Assembly (NCBI GenBank): GCA_019084245.1
Contig: JAHRFE010000016.1
Location: 1-51,647 of the forward strand
Reading direction: 5' to 3'
From: Hoeflea sp.
GTDB lineage: Bacteria > Pseudomonadota > Alphaproteobacteria > Rhizobiales > Rhizobiaceae
DNA length: 51,647 nucleotides
Position 1 is the first letter of the stretch, and each line of letters begins with the position of its first letter. The notes under the pieces were generated by a model. It was given only the letters and a program-made list of their open reading frames with translations. It did no database searches and had not been told where the DNA came from. Position numbers and translations under genes: made by a program. Below, one piece after another: positions 46,017 to 51,647 of this stretch.

Positions 46017-46029
46017 AACTGCAGCAGTT
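46017..46029. promoter_or_regulatory. Dyad AACTGC-A-GCAGTT upstream of leader 4
   Basis: A six-base perfect inverted repeat with one central base, 18 bases upstream of the leader 4 start codon and just before its CAGGAG. It could be an operator or a small RNA hairpin near the ribosome site. It could equally serve the end of the upstream operon. Confidence 0.25.
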
Positions 46030-46091
46030 TGCAAGCTGGAGGGACAGATTTGGTCAACGCGCTGTTCACTTTGGTGTGAGACTTGATTGGT

Positions 46092-46523
46092 TTAATCATC
46101 GGTCGTTTTCCTTGTCTGGCTGGTTTGGGATAGGGAATGCCGGGACGAAACCGCAATACTGACGGTTTGTGCGTCTCTGCCAGTTTCGTTCGGCAAAAAA
46201 TTATCTGGAGCACGGCCGGGTAACGAGGTTTGATCGCCTACGGCGGCGGTGTTTTCGGCCTGGCTTGACTTGCAGGAACCGCCGGTCACCTTGTTCATGC
46301 AGAGTCCGAGCGCGCACATGGCGGCGCATGGTAGCGCCGCAAGCAGCAGAGGGGCCGCCCCCACGGCGACGAGCCAGCTCCAATTGAAGACAAGGCCACC
46401 AAAGAGCGCAAGCGTGGCAAGTATGAGGAGACCCCTGCGCCCGCCGAGGTAGTAACGAAGCGCGTAGAGAACGCCGCGGCCAAGCGAACCGTCGTCTGAA
46501 TCGGGTTGTCGTATCGTGGCCAT
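46092..46523 (-). CDS. Small membrane protein with a Cys-rich segment
   Basis: 143 residues: one or two helices (LLILATLALFGGLVFNWSWL and LVAVGAAPLLLAALPCAAMC), then CALGLCMNKVTGGSC and a hydrophilic tail. The C-x4-C...C cluster at the membrane edge could bind metal. Last gene of the operon leader5-BNR-DUF411-small protein-cytochrome. AAAGGAAATC precedes ATG 46523. Family not recognised. Confidence 0.6.
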   Translation of the reverse strand: MATIRQPDSDDGSLGRGVLYALRYYLGGRRGLLILATLALFGGLVFNWSWLVAVGAAPLLLAALPCAAMCALGLCMNKVTGGSCKSSQAENTAAVGDQTSLPGRAPDNFLPNETGRDAQTVSIAVSSRHSLSQTSQTRKTTDD

Positions 46524-46579
46524 AATGATTTCCTTTTCAGTTCGCCGCGTTCCGGCCACCGGTTGCTCTCTGACCATGC

Positions 46580-47065
46580 TCATGACCCGTTCCCGTCTTT
46601 GGCAGTTACTCGAGCCTGTGATTCCCGTTGGCGCTCGGGCCAGGTACTCTTGATAAAAGCGAGCACGGCGGCGATGTCGGCGTCGCTCAGGATCTCGCCG
46701 AAGGCTGGCATGTCACTCTCATAGCCCGGGACGACGCCACTGACACCAAGCTTGGTGATGGTGAATAGGTCCTGGTCCGAGTGATGCCAAGTGTGGCCGT
46801 CCTCATCATGCGGCGGCGCGGGCATGCGGCCGTTCTCCAGCCTGCGCTTCCAGTCCGGCTGGCCCTCAAGGTTAGCGCCATGGCAGGAGGCGCAGTTTTG
46901 CGTATAGGCCTGCCTTCCGAGGGCGATCTGCTCGCTTGTTACTTGCTGGCCAAGGACGGTTAGGCTCTCCGCTCGCACATCGCCGCTCGGCAGTTGCGCA
47001 AGCCCAGCGATGGCAGCCAGAGCCGAAACGGCGATAGCGGAAAGGATGATCATGTATCGCATCAT
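46580..47065 (-). CDS. Class I c-type cytochrome
   Basis: About 161 residues: signal peptide (IILSAIAVSALAAIAGLAQL), haem motif CASCH (58-62) followed by GANLEGQPDWKRR, a His-rich loop DEDGHTWHHSDQD, and axial Met in ESDMPAFGEIL. Typical of small periplasmic cytochromes in copper/DUF411 clusters. ATG 47065 overlaps the stop of the preceding 47-residue gene (ATGA); MRY at 47062 is an equal alternative. Confidence 0.82.
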   Translation of the reverse strand: MMRYMIILSAIAVSALAAIAGLAQLPSGDVRAESLTVLGQQVTSEQIALGRQAYTQNCASCHGANLEGQPDWKRRLENGRMPAPPHDEDGHTWHHSDQDLFTITKLGVSGVVPGYESDMPAFGEILSDADIAAVLAFIKSTWPERQRESQARVTAKDGNGS

Positions 47066-47205
47066 CTCGGTCCCCACAGATATTTTACCAGCGCGAAGAG
47101 GCCGAGGACCAAGACAGCAAGGACCAGCAGCACGAAAAGACCACCTCCGGCCATCATCATTCCCATCATGGAGCCATCCATCATCCCGTTCATGCCATCA
47201 CTCAT
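47062..47205 (-). CDS. 47-residue Met-rich single-helix membrane protein
   Basis: MSDGMNGMMDGSMMGMMMAG then GGLFVLLVLAVLVLGLFAL and a short basic end. Ten of the first twenty residues are Met, followed by one transmembrane helix. Four-base overlap at each end (ATG inside the DUF411 end, stop overlapping the cytochrome ATG) argues that it is translated. Confidence 0.65.
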   Translation of the reverse strand: MSDGMNGMMDGSMMGMMMAGGGLFVLLVLAVLVLGLFALVKYLWGPR

Positions 47206-47677
47206 CGGAATAGACCGTGACGCCGTTCGTGCCGAACGCGTAAGTCTTAAGCGTGCCGGTTTTTACCGGCGCCATGCCGGGAGCATTCCCCGGCATCCCG
47301 GGCAATGTGATGCCGGTGACATCAGGACGATCGCTGACCAACCGCTCAATGATCTCGACAGGCACGAGCCCGCTCACGACATAGCCGTCGATCTCGGCCA
47401 GATGGCATCCGATTCCCTTCTCGGGAACGCCCATCTCAATCGAGCGCTTGTCGAAATCGCGATCATCGACGCGTGTCACGGTAAAGCCGTTGGCCTCCAT
47501 ATAGTCGGCATAGACGTCACAGCAGCCGCAACTCGGATCGAGCCAGATCGTGATCGCCTTTGCGTCAACTGCGGTGGCGCTTTCTTGCGCGGTCTGAGCC
47601 GCGGTCAACGTGATGAAGGCCGTACCACCTACTAGAGCTAGGGCGGCAACGGATGGGACAAAAGATATCTTTTTCAT
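47198..47677 (-). CDS. DUF411 metal-binding exported protein
   Basis: 159 residues: signal peptide (about 1-27), then the DUF411 domain with ITIWLDPSCGCCDVYADYM, an absolutely typical SCGCC motif, GIGCHLAEIDGYVVSGLVPV and a Met/Pro-rich LPGMPGNAPGM near the end. The family occurs in copper and silver clusters and is thought to bind metal via the cysteines. GAAGGAG precedes ATG 47677. Overlaps the 47-residue gene. Confidence 0.9.
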   Translation of the reverse strand: MKKISFVPSVAALALVGGTAFITLTAAQTAQESATAVDAKAITIWLDPSCGCCDVYADYMEANGFTVTRVDDRDFDKRSIEMGVPEKGIGCHLAEIDGYVVSGLVPVEIIERLVSDRPDVTGITLPGMPGNAPGMAPVKTGTLKTYAFGTNGVTVYSDE

Positions 47678-47688
47678 GATGTTCTCCT

Positions 47689-48627
47689 TCAAAGGTTTGC
47701 GAGCGCGGACCAGGACCTGCCGCCATCGCGAGTTTGTGTGAGGCCGTCCCGGGTCAGGGCGGCGACGTGATCGGCATTTTCTGGATGGACAGCGAGCGCT
47801 TGCGCGCGAGACGATGAGCGTTGCGCCCAGACAACTCCAGCGTCCTCGGACACCCAAATCCCCGAAGGCAGGGCCGCATAGAGCCTCATCGGAAGCGATG
47901 GCGCGCTGATCAGCGCGAGGATTGGCTCGCCTTTGGGCAATGGCACCTCGGGAACGGGTGCTCCTCCAGAAACCAATGCATCCATCGCATCGCCAGGCTG
48001 CACGTCTTGCCAGCGGCAGAAGCAGTCGGGCACGCGCGTCAGGCCCAGCTCAGTTCCGGCATAAATCCAGATACCGCCCATGCCTGTGGCCAGATCGACC
48101 GAAGTCAGGGCCATCGTGTCGCGCTCGGAGCCCTCCAACCATGGCCGGTCCATCGCGAAGGCCCAGGACCGGCCGGCATCATCGCTTTTCCACAGGCCGT
48201 CGCCACGAACGGCCGCGTACAAGGCATCGGGGCTCAAGGCCGCCACCGTGACGGCCGTCACCGGAGCATCGGGCAAGCCCTGATTTCTTGCCTCCCAGCT
48301 CCGCCCTCCGTCCACGGATAGGGCGACGCCCCCCTTTGCGAGCCCCGCCGCAATCCGGCCGGCACGGTCCTTGTGCGTCACAAGCGAGAGAACATTGCCG
48401 CCCGCAGGTCCGCGGAGCGGTGTCGATGCTTCGCCATCGTCGCGGCGCAACAACTGCTCACTCCCAACGATCAGCGCATCGCCATCGAAAGCAATCGCAA
48501 AACCAGTTGCGGCGGGCGTGGCGCCAACGGTCCGGATTCCTGAAGCCGAGGCCGCCGCACCGGCCCCGAAAGCCACAACGGATGTGAGAAAAGTTCGACG
48601 CGTTGGCGTCGGTAAAAGCAATGTCAT
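47689..48627 (-). CDS. Exported BNR/sialidase-like beta-propeller protein
   Basis: 312 residues: twin-arginine-like signal (TRRTFLTSVVAFGAGAAASAS), then repeats with SVDGGRSWEARNQGLPD, WKSDDAGRSWAF, WVSEDAGVVWAQR and RDGGRSWSALANL, the Asp-box (SxDxGxxW) motif of BNR propellers. No catalytic sialidase residues can be asserted; Asp-box propellers are also found in non-enzymatic photosystem and redox assembly factors. Eleven bases before DUF411, so co-transcribed. Confidence 0.8.
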   Translation of the reverse strand: MTLLLPTPTRRTFLTSVVAFGAGAAASASGIRTVGATPAATGFAIAFDGDALIVGSEQLLRRDDGEASTPLRGPAGGNVLSLVTHKDRAGRIAAGLAKGGVALSVDGGRSWEARNQGLPDAPVTAVTVAALSPDALYAAVRGDGLWKSDDAGRSWAFAMDRPWLEGSERDTMALTSVDLATGMGGIWIYAGTELGLTRVPDCFCRWQDVQPGDAMDALVSGGAPVPEVPLPKGEPILALISAPSLPMRLYAALPSGIWVSEDAGVVWAQRSSSRAQALAVHPENADHVAALTRDGLTQTRDGGRSWSALANL

Positions 48628-48756
48628 GATATTCCAACCATCCTGAGAGGTGCTCGAACTCGCAGTGCGCGACCTCGCGATGCGATGTAGGATCATGGGC
48701 GATCAGACAGACCGCGCATGATTTCAGCCGCTCGCCGGAACGGAGTCCGGGCGGCG

Positions 48757-49095
48757 TCAGCTCAGGGCAATGGATCGTGGAGGGTAAGGCTCCGGCAGTC
48801 CGGTGCGTCCGGACACGCTGTGAGAAACCAGGCTTTCGATGGTCGTCTCGACCTCAGGAAGGCCAGCTTGGTCGACTGGCACGACGGCCAATATGGGAAA
48901 TACGCAAACATTGCCGCATGGCTGCATGTCATCACCGCCGTCTGGACAATCCTGGCAGTCGCCCATGTCGCCGCTGCCGATAGCGGCAATCGTCATCTTC
49001 GCGTTCATGCTGGCGGCATTCGCAGCATGCAGAACCGATCCTGCCGAAAAAACGGCGAGTAACAGGATCAACAGAATGCGGACGCTCCTTACCAT
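48757..49095 (-). CDS. Small exported Cys-rich leader protein (DUF2946/CruR-like), leader 5
   Basis: 112 residues: export segment (RSVRILLILLLAVFSAGSVLHA), then DCQDC (CXXC), PDGGDDMQPC, GNVCVFP, and the end PEPYPPRSIALS. CXXC plus terminal PP is the CruR-like pattern. Heads the BNR-DUF411-small protein-cytochrome operon, 129 bases before its second gene. Divergent from leader 6; the 248 bases between (49096-49343) must hold both promoters, but I see no clear box. Start taken at ATG 49095 because it directly precedes the export segment. Confidence 0.58.
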   Translation of the reverse strand: MVRSVRILLILLLAVFSAGSVLHAANAASMNAKMTIAAIGSGDMGDCQDCPDGGDDMQPCGNVCVFPILAVVPVDQAGLPEVETTIESLVSHSVSGRTGLPEPYPPRSIALS

Positions 49096-49343
49096 ACCAC
49101 AGTGAATAGTCTGAAACCCCTGCCCTGTCGATATACGTTTTGTCGCATCACTCGTAAGGGGCCAAAAACCGATCGCCGCTCGAAAATCTAACCCAGACCT
49201 TGGTAGAGCCTGCAGCAGGAGCGCAGTGTTTCTGTTCTCGCTGGCAAATATGTCTCGGCTGAACGAAACGGGTGCGTTTTTCACACGAAAAGTTAACCAT
49301 GGATCATATAGAAAAAGGACGCCCTTGAAGCCAAAAGAGTGCC

Positions 49344-49688
49344 ATGATCCGCGTATTGACCTTCATTCTAGCCTTGCTGCTGGCGCTTCCGGCGCTCGCG
49401 CATTCCGTTGACTCGGTCAACATTCTCCCTGACTGCCAAAGCCGAACTGATGCGACCGAATGCATTTCAATCGCCGTTGGCAGTGCTCTTGGTTCCGACG
49501 CGATGCCGCTCGGCGAGGAAACCGGAAGCACATCATCCGCGCACTGTCAGATGCACTGTGCAATTTTTGCTGAGACGACTGTTCCAACTGTCGCGCCCGA
49601 CATAGAGGAGCATGACACCGAATTCACACCCGTGCTTCTTTTCAACGTCGGATATGTAGTCCCACGGCCGCCAGACGCTGACGCTTGA
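49344..49688 (+). CDS. Small exported leader protein, leader 6
   Basis: 114 residues: Sec signal peptide (MIRVLTFILALLLALPALAH), then PDCQSRTDATEC, SAHCQMHCAIF and the end YVVPRPPDADA. Cysteines are C-x3-C with interposed His/Met. Precedes the first L,D-transpeptidase gene by 57 bases. The PRPP end matches the proline-pair endings of the other leaders. This is the only one heading cell-wall genes. Confidence 0.58.
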   Translation: MIRVLTFILALLLALPALAHSVDSVNILPDCQSRTDATECISIAVGSALGSDAMPLGEETGSTSSAHCQMHCAIFAETTVPTVAPDIEEHDTEFTPVLLFNVGYVVPRPPDADA

Positions 49689-49745
49689 ACGTCCAAAAGC
49701 GCATTTTGCGCCTATCGGCAACTTTCAAAGACGTGAGTGTGAAAC

Positions 49746-50306
49746 ATGATTTCAAGAAGAGGACTACTGATTGGCATTGGCGCTGGCCTTGCCACATCCC
49801 ATGGGCTACCCGCCTACGCCCATACTGAGACATTCAAACTGGACGAGAAATTTGAACCGCAAACTATTCGCTTCAGCGGTTACGAGCCAGGTACAATCAT
49901 AATCGACCCGAAAAACCATTTCTTGTATTTGCAGCTTGCAGCAAGCACGGCGCGTCGCTACGGGGTCGGAGTGGGCCGGGCCGGGCTTGCTTTCAAGGGA
50001 CAGGCAAAGGTCGGACGAAAAGCCAAGTGGCCGTCATGGACCCCTACAGCCAATATGATCAGGCGAGATCCAAAGAAGTACGCGCGATTTGCCAAGGGTG
50101 TCCCAGGTGGACCGAACAATCCGCTTGGCTCACGGGCACTCTATCTGTACCGGGATGGGCGCGATACGCTCTACCGCATTCATGGCACCACGGAACCCTC
50201 GTCGATCGGGCGGTCAGTATCCAATGGCTGCATTCGCATGATCAATAACCATGTCGAAGATCTCTTCGAGCGGGTGCCGGTTGGCGCTCAGGTTGTGGTG
50301 CTTTAG
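49746..50306 (+). CDS. L,D-transpeptidase (YkuD domain) 1
   Basis: 186 residues: twin-arginine-like signal (ISRRGLLIGIGAGLATSHG), then a YkuD domain ending in RIHGTTEPSSIGRSVSNGCIRM with the catalytic cysteine C168 of SNGCIRM and the histidine of the HG motif. Makes 3-3 cross-links in peptidoglycan or attaches lipoproteins to it. Closest in order to the leader; probably co-transcribed with the next two genes. Confidence 0.88.
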   Translation: MISRRGLLIGIGAGLATSHGLPAYAHTETFKLDEKFEPQTIRFSGYEPGTIIIDPKNHFLYLQLAASTARRYGVGVGRAGLAFKGQAKVGRKAKWPSWTPTANMIRRDPKKYARFAKGVPGGPNNPLGSRALYLYRDGRDTLYRIHGTTEPSSIGRSVSNGCIRMINNHVEDLFERVPVGAQVVVL

Positions 50307-50435
50307 TATGAGCGCCCAGCTTGCCATGCAAGCAATTGCGAGCCGCAAATCGATCCCGGATTTTGCGGCTCTCTTTCTCCCAAGAACAGTTTTGAACAGG
50401 CCCCCCAGGCAAGAAGTTGTGAAAGTTGAAATGAT

Positions 50436-51104
50436 ATGAACCGCCGTCAATTCATTTGTGGAGCTGCAGGCTCCTCAGTGCTGGCATTGTCCGGATGCAC
50501 CACCGCAACCAGAATCGAGCAACCGGTTGAGGTAGTGACACCTAATCCGAAGTTGGCAACGGTTAGGGCGATGTATGGACCGATGCCCGGTGAACGATTC
50601 CCCCTGCCCGCTGTCGACATAAGCAAGGTACCGTCAAAATTCTGGAGGCGGCAGGTGGATTTCTCCAGTCCGTATCCGGTTGGTACAGTCATCGTCAACA
50701 CAAAGACATATTTCCTCCATCTGATCCAGGAAGGAGGAAAAGCCATGCGTTATGGCGTCGGCCTCGGTCGGCAAGGTTTCGAATGGTCGGGTGAAGGCGT
50801 GATCCAGTGGAAGCAGGCTTGGCCAAAATGGACTCCGCCCGACGAAATGATCGCGCGGCAACCCGAGTTGGTAAATTGGAGCGCCGCCAATGGCGGCATG
50901 CCGCCTGGTCTCGACAATCCTCTCGGCGCGCGCGCCCTCTACATCTTCCAGAATGGGGAGGATACGCTGTATCGCATCCACGGATCGCCAGAATACTGGA
51001 CCATCGGCAAGTCGGTTTCCAGCGGCTGTGTGCGCATGATCAATCAGGATGCTGTCGATCTCTATGGCCGCGTGACCAACGGAGCCAGGCTGATCGTAGT
51101 CTGA
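50436..51104 (+). CDS. L,D-transpeptidase (YkuD domain) 2, lipoprotein
   Basis: 222 residues. Signal MNRRQFICGAAGSSVLALSGC combines a twin-arginine start with a lipobox (LSGC), so the enzyme is probably anchored in a membrane. The YkuD domain ends RIHGSPEYWTIGKSVSSGCVRM with the catalytic cysteine of SSGCVRM. It is a paralogue of the preceding gene; both carry GNPLGARALY-like stretches (DNPLGARALYIF here). 129 bases separate it from gene 1, with no evident promoter. Confidence 0.88.
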   Translation: MNRRQFICGAAGSSVLALSGCTTATRIEQPVEVVTPNPKLATVRAMYGPMPGERFPLPAVDISKVPSKFWRRQVDFSSPYPVGTVIVNTKTYFLHLIQEGGKAMRYGVGLGRQGFEWSGEGVIQWKQAWPKWTPPDEMIARQPELVNWSAANGGMPPGLDNPLGARALYIFQNGEDTLYRIHGSPEYWTIGKSVSSGCVRMINQDAVDLYGRVTNGARLIVV

Positions 51105-51126
51105 CGCCAAGGGCAAGAAACGGAAA

Positions 51127-51647
51127 ATGATGCTGCGGATGAGCACAAAGAAGCATCGTACAAGTCAGGGATTCCGATCAAGTGTGATCGGCATCCTCAT
51201 GGCAGGTCTGGTTGTGTCCGGATGTGTGACGAGCACGCTGGAGCTTGATGGCCGCGGCGACGTTCCGATCCCGCAAAAGACTGTTGCCAAAATGCGGGAG
51301 ATGGGGATGAGGCCAGCAGACCCGGTGCTGGTTCGCATTTTCAAGCAGGAAAGCGAACTGGAAGTTTGGAAACGGGATTCATCCGGCAAGTATGCCCTGA
51401 TGAAAACCTATCCGATGTGCCGATGGTCGGGCGTTTTGGGTCCGAAAAAATTCGAAGGCGACCGCCAAGCCCCTGAAGGGTTCTACACGGTCAATTCCGG
51501 CAGATTGAACCCGAGATCGCAATATTATCTTTCCTTCGATCTCGGCTATCCGAACAGGCTGGAGCGCGAAAAAGGCTACACCGGTTCCGCCCTGATGGTT
51601 CATGGCGCATGCTCGTCGTCGGGTTGCTTTGCGATTTCTGACGAATA
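51127..51647 (+). CDS. YafK-type L,D-transpeptidase 3, cut by the window end
   Basis: At least 173 residues; no stop before the edge. Lipoprotein signal (IGILMAGLVVSGC), then YafK-type YkuD core: VLVRIFKQESELEVWKRDSS, MKTYPMCRWSGVLGPKKFEG, DRQAPEGFYTVNSGRLN, and LMVHGACSSSGCFAISDE, where the SSGC carries the catalytic cysteine and VHG the histidine. A different subfamily from the two preceding enzymes (YafK proteins act in 3-3 cross-linking or lipoprotein release). ATG 51127 is 22 bases after gene 2. Confidence 0.85.
   Translation, partial: MMLRMSTKKHRTSQGFRSSVIGILMAGLVVSGCVTSTLELDGRGDVPIPQKTVAKMREMGMRPADPVLVRIFKQESELEVWKRDSSGKYALMKTYPMCRWSGVLGPKKFEGDRQAPEGFYTVNSGRLNPRSQYYLSFDLGYPNRLEREKGYTGSALMVHGACSSSGCFAISDE

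Overview
The window looks like an accessory island or large plasmid segment of an alphaproteobacterium, most likely a rhizobia-related member of Rhizobiales/Hyphomicrobiales. The basis is high GC, HmrR/CueR-type copper regulation, and the mix of N-ATPase, EamA, PPK2/phosphoketolase and DUF-rich copper operons. Genus is not resolvable from sequence alone. I see no tRNA, rRNA, CRISPR array or replication origin.

Layout. (1) 1-6.8 kb: the tail of an IS5-family element, an FNR/FixK-like box and a complete nine-gene N-type ATPase operon (atpDCQRBEFAG). (2) 6.8-9.9 kb: a gene graveyard holding IS630 and IS6 remnants and amputated genes for a DhaK-DhaL kinase, hydantoinase B, a methyltransferase and a type II GAPDH, followed by an intact EamA exporter. 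(3) 11-18 kb: a copper cluster with an exported leader protein, DUF2933, two ICMT-like methyltransferases, a Met-rich periplasmic protein and a CPH-type (CopB) P-type ATPase, then an APC permease. (4) 18-28 kb: an energy/nucleotide cluster with PPK2, an acetate kinase stub, phosphoketolase, an ATC-hydrolase-like protein, a PF10091 glycosidase, PRPP synthetase, a beta-CASP MBL protein and an AMP/thymidine phosphorylase. (5) 28-49 kb: a dense periplasmic copper region. It has an OMF/multicopper oxidase/cupredoxin/CusF operon, cueR and copZ, the deleted relic of copA, cytochromes c, a YHS/propeller operon, CusBA with four CusF-like domains fused to CusB, and a DUF411/cytochrome operon. (6) 49-51.6 kb: three consecutive L,D-transpeptidase genes, the last cut by the window edge.

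How it fits together. Copper would be exported from the cytoplasm by CopB, carried in the cytoplasm by CopZ, and handled in the periplasm by CusABC, CusF domains, a cupredoxin and a multicopper oxidase. CueR has two textbook 19-bp-spacer operators here, but one now drives only a 36-codon head-to-tail relic of CopA. The most striking pattern is that six separate transcription units each begin with a small exported protein of about 110-135 residues, usually Cys/His-bearing, whose C-terminus ends in a PP motif. This resembles the copper-sensing nascent leader proteins CruR and CutF. One of these leaders heads the L,D-transpeptidase genes, linking copper status to cell-wall cross-linking. FNR-like boxes before the N-ATPase operon, the CopB cluster and an orphan membrane gene suggest that part of the island is oxygen-regulated.
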